From the NCBI RefSeq assembly GCF_014204945.1, contig NZ_JACHMN010000002.1:4549001-4613000 (forward strand): 64,000 bases of DNA. Direction: 5' to 3'. Of this stretch, positions 9,389 through 17,388 are shown piece by piece. The notes beneath the pieces are model-generated. The model ran no database searches. It was not told the origin of the DNA and was given only the letters and a program-made list of their open reading frames with translations. Position numbers and translations under genes: made by a program. How positions within the stretch are numbered: the first letter of the stretch is position 1; each line of letters begins with the position of its first letter. Source of the DNA: Allocatelliglobosispora scoriae. Its GTDB lineage: Bacteria > Actinomycetota > Actinomycetes > Mycobacteriales > Micromonosporaceae.

Positions 9389-9445
9389 CTCGTCCCACAA
9401 TACTGGGACGAGATCTTCGATGGGACGGCTCAAGTCGTCCCATCG
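9389..9445 (+). terminator. Two tandem perfect hairpins sharing a GGGACG core
   Basis: Hairpin 1 pairs CTCGTCCCA (9389-9397) with TGGGACGAG (9404-9412) around a 6-nt loop. Hairpin 2 pairs CGATGGGACG (9418-9427) with CGTCCCATCG (9436-9445) around an 8-nt loop. They lie 80 bases after the TIR-WD40 stop. No T-run follows, so they may be a Rho-type or structural 3' end rather than a simple intrinsic terminator. Confidence 0.5.
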
Positions 9446-9561
9446 ACCGTGGGGACTGCCGCGGCTTTGGTTGACTCCTGACGCGGGCGCGCTGCGCGAC
9501 CCCGACAACTCGCCGTGGTCAGGCCCGTGCCAGCGGTGACCGGCCGGGGCTGCGTCCTGTT

Positions 9562-9842
9562 TTAGGGGCCAGCGTGGATGAATGGTGCCCAGGTGCTGGG
9601 GCTGTCGGGGTGTACGTCTCGGAGAGCGCGGGTGGTGTGGTGTAGAGCCCTGGCGGTGTGGGTGGGGTCGAGGGTGCCGTGGTGGACGAGTTGTGGGTAG
9701 AGGCGGGTGGTGATCTGGGTGGCGGTGTGGTCCCAGACGACCACATGGTGCCGATGACGTGCTGCCTCCCGGCGTGTTGCATGGCTGAAACGACAACGTT
9801 GTTGGGGCCAGCCCGCGACCAGCGCAGTCCTGACCCCAACAC
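9562..9842 (-). pseudogene. CHAT-protease C-terminal relic, frameshifted
   Basis: On the minus strand the first frame reads MQHAGRQHVIGTMW, which matches the conserved CHAT strand after the catalytic Cys (compare FQLAGFPHVIGTLW in the gene at 850-2067). The matching continuation lies in another frame: VVWDHTATQITTRLYPQLV, then ARALHHTTRALRDVHPD and STWAPFIHAG, the usual CHAT C-terminus. A one-base-type frameshift near 9737-9746 separates them. The catalytic His and Cys segments are missing. This is the remains of another CHAT gene, pointing opposite to the intact one. Confidence 0.7.
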
Positions 9843-9971
9843 CTAAAACGTTCTGTTCAGAGCACTAGGCCGATACGCAGACCCTCGACCCAAAGGCTCG
9901 ACGTTCAGTCCGGCTGGGACGGACTATTCGTGGGCGTCGCATGAGGTCTCTAGCGCGGCCGTCCACGCCTG

Positions 9972-11747
9972 TCACGCGGCGTTGGTTCCGTCGATATAGA
10001 AGGGGCTGCTGGTTGCGCTGTAGCCGTTGGCGAAGGTCACCTCCACGCGAACGAACGCTGCGGGAGCGAAGGCGGCTCGCCGTGCTGGGTGTTGGGTGGC
10101 CAGGGCCGGATAGGTTGCCGACGTGAGGTCGATGCGGGTACTGCCGGCTTGCTGATCGGCAGTGCTGGGCGTGATGGTCCGGGTACGGGAACAGAACTGC
10201 ACCCATTGGCGCTGGTTGAAGCGGCAGGTGTCGGACTGCCGGTAGGTCGGGTCGTTGTGTTCGCTGACCATGATCCGGACAGCAGTGGGTGCCCCAAATC
10301 GGCTGGCGGTATCCCAACTGATCTGCAGTTGGTGGCCGTCGGCAGCGAACGGCAGGCTGGTGTTGCTGGGTTCGTGGCCGTCGAGCGCAAGAGCGATCTT
10401 GGGCCCATTGGAGGCGATGCTCTGTCCGTTGTAGAGGGCATCGCGGACTGGGTCGTTGATGGTGCGGCTGGTGTAGGAGTCGAGGGGCTGGAGTCCGCCG
10501 GTGTATGTATAGGTGCGGGCGCGTTTGTCAGTGCCGAGCTTGTCGACGTTGCCGATCTCTTGACGGCCAGCTGTCGACAAGCCATCCAGGCCCGGGCGTT
10601 TGACCGTGTGGACGTCGCCGCCTCCAACCGCAGCGACGCGCTGGCCTTCGAACAGCAGCCGGTTCCATCGGTCGAGCAGCGCCTTGCTGGGTGAGCTGGC
10701 AGCGGTGTAGATCTCCATAGCGCGCATGCTGGGACTAATCGCGAAACAGCTCCAGCAGTTCCAGCTGCTCGCGGTCATGGGATGGTTGACACCGCCCCAT
10801 CCGTCGTGTGCCGCCACGGCGCGGACGTAGCCGATCTCGTTGACATCGAGCGGGCCGTTGGGAACGTAGCCGTTGCTGTAATAGGCGGAGTAGTGGCCGG
10901 TGACTCCGATCGTGCCAAGCTCCTCACCGATGAGCATGCGGACCTGGCTAGCCTTGCCTTCGCTGGTGGCTAGGTCAGCGATTGTATTCCATTCGCTGGC
11001 ACCCTCGGTGGCGCTGTAGTCGCGGATCTGCTGCTTCGTGGGCCGACGGGGAGCGTAGATGCCAAGCCACGGCCCGTGCTCGGCGAGGATGACCCAATCG
11101 AGACCGTTGGCCTTTGCCGCCGCGCTGACTTTTGTTAGAAGGTACCGGGCGCACGCCTGCTGCTGCGTCGGGCTGGCGGGCTGGTCGGCGGGAATGAGGT
11201 GCTCGTTGCGGCACAAAAGATTGTCACGCAGGGATGTGTCCCCTGCACTGTGAACGTGGACGTCACCGGCGGTCCAGCCAGCCAGCTCGGCCGGTGAAGG
11301 CGGTGCGACCACGCTGCCGACAAACCACAACGGCGTGGATCCGTAGACGACGCCGAATGTGTCGCGCAGGATTACTCGCAGGTGGTTGGTCCCTGGCTGG
11401 ACATACTCGGACAGGTCCAAGGGGTCCGACGGTGGCTGGAACTCATAATTGCGGATGAAGATTGCCGGGGTTCCGTCGGGCCGAACGATGTCGACCTCGA
11501 TCTCGTCGTCGACGGCGACCTGGGCGGTCCCCTCCGCATCGCCGGCAACGCGTAGTCCGTCGGCACCCACGACGATGTCGAAGGTCTGATCGAAGAAGAC
11601 CTGGTTGTCGACGGTGACGGTCTGGCTGGGGACGCCTGGCGTGATCTGGACAGGACCGGCGGCTGCTGCGGAGGGGGCGGGTACGCCGCCGACGGCAGCG
11701 ATGAGAAGGCCGGCGGCGAGAAGCGTTCGTTGCCATTTCCTGCGCAT
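9972..11747 (-). CDS. Secreted PHP-domain metal-dependent phosphoesterase-like protein
   Basis: This 591-aa protein has a signal peptide: a basic MRRKWQR start, a hydrophobic LLAAGLLIAAVGGV stretch and an APSAAAA cleavage region near residue 30. Residues about 35-150 form a beta-rich domain. From about 158 a PHP (polymerase and histidinol phosphatase) domain begins with DVHVHS; further metal-ligand motifs are ILAEHGPW, IGEELGT, GGVNHPM and VGGGDVHT. The C-terminal about 150 residues are again beta-rich. PHP proteins bind two or three metals and hydrolyse phosphoesters. An extracellular location and phosphoesterase chemistry are inferred; the substrate is unknown. The gene stands alone between the conflict genes and the patchwork region. 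Confidence 0.8.
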   Translation of the reverse strand: MRRKWQRTLLAAGLLIAAVGGVPAPSAAAAGPVQITPGVPSQTVTVDNQVFFDQTFDIVVGADGLRVAGDAEGTAQVAVDDEIEVDIVRPDGTPAIFIRNYEFQPPSDPLDLSEYVQPGTNHLRVILRDTFGVVYGSTPLWFVGSVVAPPSPAELAGWTAGDVHVHSAGDTSLRDNLLCRNEHLIPADQPASPTQQQACARYLLTKVSAAAKANGLDWVILAEHGPWLGIYAPRRPTKQQIRDYSATEGASEWNTIADLATSEGKASQVRMLIGEELGTIGVTGHYSAYYSNGYVPNGPLDVNEIGYVRAVAAHDGWGGVNHPMTASSWNCWSCFAISPSMRAMEIYTAASSPSKALLDRWNRLLFEGQRVAAVGGGDVHTVKRPGLDGLSTAGRQEIGNVDKLGTDKRARTYTYTGGLQPLDSYTSRTINDPVRDALYNGQSIASNGPKIALALDGHEPSNTSLPFAADGHQLQISWDTASRFGAPTAVRIMVSEHNDPTYRQSDTCRFNQRQWVQFCSRTRTITPSTADQQAGSTRIDLTSATYPALATQHPARRAAFAPAAFVRVEVTFANGYSATSSPFYIDGTNAA

Positions 11748-12324
11748 GGGTTCCTCCCGGCAGTGAGTACATTCGGTTGATTCCTATGCGCATTCTGTGA
11801 CGGTAAGGGCTGGGGGTACATACGCAGGTCGGCCCGGGCCTGGATCTGTTCGTGAACCATTCAGCGATGAACCATGGGGGGAATTGTGCACTCGGTGTCA
11901 CGGGATAACGTGACCGGTGCGGCCGGGCTACCTTCGGCGACAGATCGCTGCCCACATGTCGAAGCGCCTGACATATCGCCGTACCTCGTTAGGGTTCGTC
12001 TCCCTACCTTCCGGCGGCACGAGCGGCCCTGCTCAGCAGCTGTCGACTGTTCTATCATCGACGGCCCCGCCGCGACATCATGATGGGCATGCCTCCGCTA
12101 CGGAAGTTCGCCGTCAAGCCCTCGTCATGTCGATCCTGTGGCGAGTCCTCGTCTGACAGCAGGTGCTGACCGTCCTGACATGCTCGGCCGACGTAGCCGG
12201 TTCGACGAAACGAGCCTGCGCGTTGGACGGCATTCCGCGCGGCTCGGTTCGCAGATGTGGCACTCGCGCCCGGGGCCACACCTGCACCCGCTTCTACCTC
12301 AGGCAGCGATCTGACATGTTCTCA
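11748..12324. other. 577-bp intergenic region, no gene seen
   Basis: This region lies between the start of the leftward PHP gene and the 3' end of the leftward gene at 12325. Overlapping short ORFs exist on both strands without ribosome-binding sites or recognisable motifs. The promoter of the PHP gene should be near 11750-11850. No strong hairpin was noticed. Confidence 0.5.
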
Positions 12325-13086
12325 TCAGGTGCCGGAGGCAGGGGATGTGGTCGATTCGAGTAAGGACAGTTTGCGGGTAAGATCGTCGATCTTTCTGCGG
12401 GAGCGGTCGGCGTCCGCTTGCCTACGGTCGAGCGCGGCTTGTTCTGACGCGATTTCCTTGCTCAAGCGTGCTCTCTCGGCCTCCCGCTGTTCCTGGTCCG
12501 ACTGCTCGTCCGAAACAGGCTGCGAGTCCACCACTCCGCGTTTCTCCCCGCACTGCTCACAGTGGTGAACGCGACCGGACCAGTACGTGTGGGAGCGATG
12601 CCGGGTCGCATCGACGACGTGGTCACACGTCAACGACAGCCGCCACCGAGCGAGGTTCGCAGGCTCCTTGGCCGGTATGCTCCCGAAAATGCTGCTGATC
12701 CTCTGAATCTGCTTCAGACTCAGCGGCGGGGGCGGGCAACAGAAGCCACAGTGCCATTGCCGCGAGCCTTGCATAGACCATCGGTGAGATCGGCAGTCAG
12801 GATGTGCCTGGCGGTACAGGGACTCCATCAGGTCATGAGCAACACGCTCATCCTCAGAGAGCTTCATCAGAGGCGGCCAACCGCCGAGCCCATCGTTCAT
12901 CGCTAGACCGCAGCCGCGGCACGTCACACCGGCTACGTACTCCTCCCAGGACAGGCGCGTGCCGTCGCGATCCCACTCAGCATGCTTAGCATCGACTCGA
13001 CGTGCGTCTTCCTCCGCTCGCAGCGCATCGCGCCGACGACGTGTCGCCGCACGGCGTGCACGCTCTTCATCTGAAAACTTTGGCAT
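12325..13086 (-). CDS. Zinc-finger and coiled-coil hypothetical protein
   Basis: I choose ATG 13086 because it follows a strong GGAGGA ribosome-binding site; the open frame continues 101 codons upstream but that part shows no coding character. The 253-aa product opens with a highly charged helix (FSDEERARRAATRRRR). It then has two metal-binding-like sets, CRGCG and, later, CGFCCPPPP and CEQCGEKRG. It ends in a long charged coiled coil (EREAERARLSKEIASEQ onward). The Cys pairs suggest structural zinc sites. I do not recognise the family. It lies just left of the first palindromic element (13326-13371). Confidence 0.6.
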   Translation of the reverse strand: MPKFSDEERARRAATRRRRDALRAEEDARRVDAKHAEWDRDGTRLSWEEYVAGVTCRGCGLAMNDGLGGWPPLMKLSEDERVAHDLMESLYRQAHPDCRSHRWSMQGSRQWHCGFCCPPPPLSLKQIQRISSIFGSIPAKEPANLARWRLSLTCDHVVDATRHRSHTYWSGRVHHCEQCGEKRGVVDSQPVSDEQSDQEQREAERARLSKEIASEQAALDRRQADADRSRRKIDDLTRKLSLLESTTSPASGT

Positions 13087-13325
13087 CAGTCCTCCGCTCA
13101 CGTTGATATCGACGGACGAAGAACAGATCACGGTGTATCGCCTCGCCCCGCTTAGATTGATCGGTTGGGGCGCGGCCGGCCAGGCGCTGCAAGCTGTTTC
13201 AACCAGACGTGTCATGATGCGGCGGCCACGGAACGCACTGAGTAGATGGCAAAGCGCCTCGGTGGGGTGCCAGGCGTAGGTCTGGCCGCTGCTCGTATTG
13301 CATGCTAGGGGTGTTGAACGCCTTG

Positions 13326-13371
13326 GGAGTGCTCTTCCTTGAGGACCCTCGGGAAAGCACGTTTGCACGCC
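13326..13371 (+). repeat. Palindromic element, copy A
   Basis: It begins GGAGTGC and contains GACCCTCGGGAAAGCAC, which is identical to copy D. It ends GTTTGCACGCC. The outer arms are partly degraded, with GGAGTGC opposite GCACGCC. Confidence 0.7.
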
Positions 13372-13469
13372 GAGCAGCTGATCCGTCACACGCTAAGCAG
13401 GGACGTGTCCGTCAACGGCCTATCCGAAGCTCGCCACGGTTCGGCAAATCTCGCACGAACCCGCTGTTC

Positions 13470-13766
13470 TCACAGAGTCACTCTATGTAACAGTGTTTTT
13501 TTTGAAGCCGACTGACCAAACGCTTGGATACCCAGCCCGAACACGGCCGCGACGACGACCACCAGAAGCACGGCTTGCGAGAGGGTCGGTACGTCGTCGA
13601 AGCCGGCGGCAACCTTCACGCCTTCGACGATCGCGATGAGGCCGACAAGTGCGTATGGCCCCCTGGGAGTCTGGCTCCGGGGGCGGCGCGTCCTCCTGCG
13701 CTGCCATCGCACACCGTGAGGGTAGCGCTGCTTGTCGATGCAGGACACGCACCCCTCAGTCGGCAC
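13470..13766 (-). CDS. Small two-helix membrane protein, possibly frameshifted
   Basis: This 98-aa frame starts at GTG 13766, overlapping the stop of the HTH gene by 11 bases. Its second half is convincing: hydrophobic segments YALVGLIAIVEGVKVAAG and LSQAVLLVVVVAAVFGLGI, then a QSASKK tail encoded by an A8 run. Its first 35 residues are Arg-rich and unlikely. A more natural N-terminus (MAAQEDAPPPEPDSQG, ATG about 13709) lies in another frame and would join at the CAGGGGGCC run near 13665. The gene is therefore either frameshifted or begins later. I do not recognise the family. Confidence 0.4.
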   Translation of the reverse strand: MPTEGCVSCIDKQRYPHGVRWQRRRTRRPRSQTPRGPYALVGLIAIVEGVKVAAGFDDVPTLSQAVLLVVVVAAVFGLGIQAFGQSASKKTLLHRVTL

Positions 13767-14598
13767 CCGCTGCGGCCAGGCGCCCCCGGTTCTTGAGTTC
13801 TAAGGCGAGGGTGACGGAAGCGAGCGCAACATCTTCGTCAGCATCTCCAGTGAGTTCAAGAAGGCGCTGCTCGAAAAGGTCACGGCGAATGGCGGTAACG
13901 CCTGCTGAGGAACCCCGCACGGCGTTGATCACACGGGTTGCAACCCTGACTCCCTGCTCAGAGTGAGCAAGCAAGCCGTGTAAGCGGTTCCCGATGATCG
14001 ATTCCTCGACTCTCCGAGTTACGGACTGGTAGTCCCGCTCTTGGACTCCACGGCGGCTTGCGGACCAGTCGTAGGCATCGAGATACCCGAGCTTCCGACT
14101 CTTGGCAACCCACCGACTCGCGGTGACCTCCGAAACTCGCCACTCCCTTGCGACCGCGAACCGAGGCGGGTCTCCCACACGTTGCGCCAGAGTGTAGTAC
14201 CAAGCTACTTGCAAATAGTGGTCATCTGGCCATGACCTGCCAACCTTGCCGGGCTTGCGGTCCGTCCCAGTGCCTCGCTCAACTCGCAACGAGTCCGAGT
14301 CGGCCCTGAGTACCGACTTGACGCGCTCGTTAAGGGCTGCGATCGGCAGCTTGTTCAACGCGTTCCGATTCAGCGGTGCCGGCGCAGCCTCGTCGCGGGG
14401 TTCGATGCCGAGACCGGTCAGAACGGGGCGACCCGAGATGATCTCCGCCCGCACGTGAAAGATCCACGGCCCCGGAAGGTCACGGAAGGTCATCGAGAGA
14501 CGATCCCGCCCGTCTTCGAAGGTCTCCAGCATCCCCGTGTCCGTTGGCCCTGGGATCGACCTCGCCGCGATCGGCTGTCGTCCATCGGTCGACGTCAT
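13756..14598 (-). CDS. Helix-turn-helix DNA-binding protein, unknown family
   Basis: I take ATG 14598 as the start, giving 280 aa; the frame remains open to 14979 but crosses palindromic element B and the small + strand gene. Residues about 150-180 contain a helix-turn-helix signature (FAVAREWRVSEVTASRWVA then KSRKLGYL), as in excision or replication-control proteins. A charged helical C-terminus follows, with a repeating leucine pattern (LLELTGDADEDVALASVTL). The upstream bases are AT-rich for this genome, consistent with a promoter. It could be a regulator of a mobile unit; no target is evident. Confidence 0.6.
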   Translation of the reverse strand: MTSTDGRQPIAARSIPGPTDTGMLETFEDGRDRLSMTFRDLPGPWIFHVRAEIISGRPVLTGLGIEPRDEAAPAPLNRNALNKLPIAALNERVKSVLRADSDSLRVERGTGTDRKPGKVGRSWPDDHYLQVAWYYTLAQRVGDPPRFAVAREWRVSEVTASRWVAKSRKLGYLDAYDWSASRRGVQERDYQSVTRRVEESIIGNRLHGLLAHSEQGVRVATRVINAVRGSSAGVTAIRRDLFEQRLLELTGDADEDVALASVTLALELKNRGRLAAAGAD

Positions 14599-14721
14599 TT
14601 TGATAGACCCCCTGCCTATCTTGATATAGCTGATCGGCTGTACTCTACCCCGCCCGCCGGTCAGGCTTTGGTGCAGCGGGCTCACACGAGCTGCGCCGCA
14701 ACGAGAAAGGCTCAGAGCACG

Positions 14722-14883
14722 ATGGACATCGACTCCAACCCGCCCCGGCTGCCCCTCCGGTGGCTGACGATCCTCGCGGTCTCGGCCGCCCTTGGGTGGG
14801 CTCTCGGCGTGATGGTCTCCCCCGCCGTAGGGTTCGGCACGGCGATCGCCCTCGCGGGATTGCTCCACAAGATCAGCGGCTAG
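14722..14883 (+). CDS. 53-aa hydrophobic peptide
   Basis: The ORF MDIDSNPPRLPLRWLTILAV and onward has two hydrophobic segments (about residues 14-31 and 34-49) and ends HKISG. A GAGAAAGG ribosome-binding site lies 11 bases upstream of ATG 14722. It is divergent from the HTH gene and is followed after ten bases by a perfect inverted repeat. It could be a small membrane protein or type I toxin-like peptide; nothing more is visible. Confidence 0.5.
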   Translation: MDIDSNPPRLPLRWLTILAVSAALGWALGVMVSPAVGFGTAIALAGLLHKISG

Positions 14884-14893
14884 CCGCAACACC

Positions 14894-14932
14894 CGCAGGT
14901 TGGGCGTCCGTTTGGGGTGCGCCCAACCTGCG
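14894..14932 (+). terminator. 13-bp perfect inverted repeat
   Basis: CGCAGGTTGGGCG (14894-14906) pairs with CGCCCAACCTGCG (14920-14932) around a 13-nt loop. It lies just after the 53-aa ORF and eight bases before palindromic element B. It may be a terminator of the small gene or part of the element boundary. Confidence 0.55.
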
Positions 14933-14939
14933 AAAACAT

Positions 14940-14989
14940 GGAGTGCGAACGTCTTCCTCGACGAGCCTCGGGAAAGCACTCTGCACTCC
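14940..14989 (+). repeat. Palindromic element, copy B
   Basis: It starts GGAGTGC, contains TCCTCGACGAGCCTCGGG and AAAGCAC, and ends CTGCACTCC. Seven base pairs of the outer arms are intact. It has the same orientation and length (50 bp) as copy D. Confidence 0.75.
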
Positions 14990-15030
14990 CAGGCCGGAGC
15001 GTGTTGGCTAGCCGACGCCGAGAAGCTTTG

Positions 15031-15522
15031 CTAGCCACGTCGTGAGCACGCCGATGGGTACGGAGAGCACCACGGAGTCCAGTCAACAGTGCGCAGCACG
15101 GTCCAGAGCCGAAGTGGCGCTCTCCGAAGCCCGCGACCCCAGACCACCACCGCTCTCCGAAGCCCGCGACCCCAGACCACCACGTGATAGCGAACGGCGA
15201 ACAGCCAATGCTCCCAACGCATCCGCAGGTTGGGAGTCTGCGAGGCAGCAGCGGCATCTGCAAATTCAGGCTGCTCGTGCGTACCCGACGAGGCGAATAT
15301 CTTTTCCTCACAATGAGAAAAAGCAGAAGTGTGAGAGATCCGCTTCGGACGTCGCCGAGCCCTCGCCACAAGCACACGAGCCCTCACCGGAAACATGGCA
15401 GCGACAACAGCCATGCCTCCGACCAGGCCGAAGGCCGTCTGAACCTCATGGTCAGGGCTGGCAAGGATCACGCCGACCGAGACGCCCAGCATCGCCAGGA
15501 CCCAGCTCAGAATTCGTGCCAC
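15031..15522 (-). CDS. Putative small membrane protein with 11-residue tandem repeat
   Basis: This 163-aa frame starts at GTG 15522. Residues 1-50 include two hydrophobic helices (ILSWVLAMLGVSVGVILA and TAFGLVGGMAVVAAMF), followed by an Arg-rich stop-transfer (RARVLVARARRRPKR). The C-terminal half is Trp/Arg-rich and contains a perfect repeat of VVVWGRGLRRA made by a duplicated 33-bp unit. The ribosome-binding site is weak. The gene lies between palindromic elements B and C. The N-terminal membrane part is credible; the rest could be decayed. Confidence 0.45.
   Translation of the reverse strand: MARILSWVLAMLGVSVGVILASPDHEVQTAFGLVGGMAVVAAMFPVRARVLVARARRRPKRISHTSAFSHCEEKIFASSGTHEQPEFADAAAASQTPNLRMRWEHWLFAVRYHVVVWGRGLRRAVVVWGRGLRRAPLRLWTVLRTVDWTPWCSPYPSACSRRG
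15118..15183. repeat. Perfect 33-bp tandem duplication
   Basis: Copies 15118-15150 and 15151-15183 are identical and keep the minus-strand frame (11 codons each). Perfect identity suggests a recent slippage event. Confidence 0.9.
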
Positions 15523-15570
15523 GTAGAGCAGTTAATCAATCCCGCGCAACGGCTAGGAACGCTCGCCGCT

Positions 15571-15629
15571 GGAGTGCAAACACCTTCCTCGACGACGCCC
15601 TGATTCCCACCCCGGAAGTCAGGGCGTCG
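15571..15629 (+). repeat. Palindromic element copy C, right half replaced by a hairpin
   Basis: It begins GGAGTGCAAAC and continues CTTCCTCGACGA like the other copies. The CCTCGGGAAAGCAC half is then missing. In its place is a perfect 11-bp inverted repeat, CGACGCCCTGA (15593-15603) and TCAGGGCGTCG (15619-15629). Confidence 0.65.
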
Positions 15630-15680
15630 CATTGATCACCGGCGACAACCGATTTCCGTCAGCCTCGCTCGCCCGGGAGA

Positions 15681-16573
15681 ATGTCGACCATGGCAGTCGA
15701 CGGATGCGTCTTTTGCAGTGGCCCCGTCAGTGGGCAGGGCGAGCACGTGCTCCCGAACTGGGTGCTGTACCGGTTCGACAACAGCAGCAGGTCGTTCACA
15801 TCCAAGATGAACGGGACTCCTTTGGGCAGGCCGATCCCACACCACCCTCGTGTTCGTCTCAAGGAAGTATGTGGTCACGGGGGTACCGGTGATTGCAACC
15901 GCTGGCTCAACATGACATTCGAGGACCCGATGCGGCCAGCCGTCAAGAAGGCGCTGACTGGAATCGCTCGCCTGGATGAGACCAACAACGCGAAGTTTGC
16001 CCAGTGGCTGTTGAAGACGATGCTACTGCTGGCGCATCCACAGACGCGCTGGGACGGCTCCGAGGAGGCGCGCGGCTGGAGCGACTACCCCGAGACGTGG
16101 CTCCCGAATCTCAAGGCGACCGGTATGTTCCCCGACGATCTTTCCTGTGGATCGCGGTCTATGACGAAAACACCTCGGATGGCCACCTAGACGAACCAGT
16201 GACCATCGATCTGCCTCACACCTTCTACGATGATGGTTCGGACGGTGGCGGCACGTGTCAGAGCCATTACCTTGGTCTTCGCATGGACGATGATCGGGTC
16301 CTTGTTGTCACCCTCCTCTGGCACCCGCTTTGCCTGGTAACTCATCCCTTCGAGGAAGTTAATCTGGGCACTCGCATATGGCCTTCATCCCCAACCGCGA
16401 TCGACCTCACTACCCATCCCACCCTGAGTCCGGAGGGCTGGTCGCAGTGGAAGGATCTGTTCAGTGACGCAGGCGCCGGTATCGGGGTGCAGCCAAGGCA
16501 CGCTCTACGACTCGCCAAGGATCTCCCCCTAAGCCCCTGGCAGCCCGAAAGCCGAGTCTGCCTCCACACATAG
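15681..16573 (+). pseudogene. HNH-type nuclease gene with a frameshift
   Basis: The first frame (ATG 15681, or ATG 15690 with better ribosome-binding-site spacing) encodes an HNH-like start: CVFCSGPVSGQGEHVLPNW, with the Cys pair and the EHxxPxW segment common in HNH endonucleases. It stays credible to GMFPDDLS and then ends at 16190. The natural continuation, FLWIAVYDENTSDG and onward to 16573, lies in another frame, so a one-base deletion or two-base insertion occurred near 16138-16142. Restored, the protein would be about 297 aa. It lies between palindromic elements C and D, and element D begins 25 bases after its stop. It is probably inactive unless this is a sequencing error. Confidence 0.7.
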
Positions 16574-16598
16574 CGGCATCCTCACCAAGACCGCCTAC

Positions 16599-16648
16599 GG
16601 AGTGCAAAGGACCTCCTCGACGACCCTCGGGAAAGCACTTTGCACTCC
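16599..16648 (+). repeat. Palindromic element, copy D (best preserved)
   Basis: Perfect 11-bp outer arms GGAGTGCAAAG (16599-16609) and CTTTGCACTCC (16638-16648) enclose a 28-bp centre containing CTCCTCGACGACCCTCGGG. This is the reference copy for the four-copy family. Confidence 0.85.
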
Positions 16649-17253
16649 CAGCACCGCTGTCGATCCGGTGAAAGGCCGCGACCTTACAAAGTCAGACTGA
16701 CTTTGGCAAGGTTTTTTTTAAAAGCGGACTGAGCCGACGCGAGGGCTCCCGCGTAGAGCATCGCGCAACCGACGGCACCTTCTGACCGAGGCCGGCACCC
16801 AATGAACTGAGGGTATGGGCACCGGCCGCTGCGAGTGGCGCGGTCGGTCGGCTTGCGCAGGTTCGATCCACCTGCACGCGGCCAGCGGCGCCCGAACGGC
16901 AAAGATCCTCAGTGCGAATCCGCAGGTAAAGCCTTGTGTGATGAAGCTTGCGCAGGTGTCAAGTCTCGGCGGGAGCCGTCGAACATGGGAACGGGTCGAT
17001 GACGTTGCCGTTGTGTCGGTGACTTGGCCGATCGATGCGGGTAGGCCGTAACGCGCGAGATCGTGTCGTGGCTCATCGCCTCCTAGTGACCGGTGGCCAG
17101 TGTTCGCTCAGACCGGGGAGAGCGCGGCGGCGCGCTCTCCCCGGTGTCTCTGAGGGCCGACATGGCGAGTGTCGGCAACTCTTGAAAACTGACCCCCGGG
17201 GCGGACGGCTTCTAGTACTTGTCGCAACACCCTTGATCATGTGAGGCATGTTG
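16649..17253. other. Region of remnants without an intact gene
   Basis: A hairpin (CAAAGTCA and TGACTTTG, 16686-16704) is followed after a short gap by T8 (16711-16718), resembling the T8 at about 13495-13502. Further right, 16857-17050 carries a diverged copy of the 7518-7726 remnant; the block 16950-16993 matches 7615-7658 at 36 of 44 bases. The end, around 17172-17198, has a TTGAAAACTGACCCCC stretch reminiscent of insertion-sequence termini. No intact gene was found. Confidence 0.55.
17112..17145. terminator. Perfect 15-bp stem with GCGG loop
   Basis: ACCGGGGAGAGCGCG (17112-17126) pairs with CGCGCTCTCCCCGGT (17131-17145). This very stable hairpin without a T-run resembles actinobacterial terminators. 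No intact gene now ends next to it, which fits loss of a neighbour. Confidence 0.6.
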
Positions 17254-17388
17254 ATGGCAAGACGTGGACGGAAGCGGCGGCTCGAGCTCGAGTCGGAGTA
17301 CTGGCGGTTGGTGACGTCAGGCGTTTGCCCAGGTCAAGCGACACAACGCTATGACAACGAATCGGGCAAATGGGCCAATACTACTTAA
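17254..17388 (+). pseudogene. IS30-type transposase N-terminal remnant
   Basis: The ORF from ATG 17254 reads MARRGRKRRLELESEYWRLV then TSGV, the characteristic N-terminus of IS30-family transposases in actinobacteria (normally followed by a helix-turn-helix). After about 24 codons the similarity stops, and the frame ends at 17388. Only this fragment remains, evidence of a former IS insertion here. Confidence 0.6.

Noticed and set aside
9206-9796. 196-aa minus-strand ORF
   Set aside because: Low-complexity His/Pro/Arg shadow; the CHAT signatures lie in the other two minus frames.
13087-13389. Upstream part of the 354-aa frame
   Set aside because: No coding character, contains palindromic element A, and a strong ribosome-binding site marks ATG 13086.
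13326-16648. Integron attC interpretation of the palindromic elements
   Set aside because: No GTTRRRY core sites and no integrase in the window. Kept only as a cassette-like repeat hypothesis.
16684-16902. 72-aa minus-strand ORF
   Set aside because: Only the QSAFKK tail resembles another frame (13470-13766); no ribosome-binding site, and it overlaps a probable terminator.
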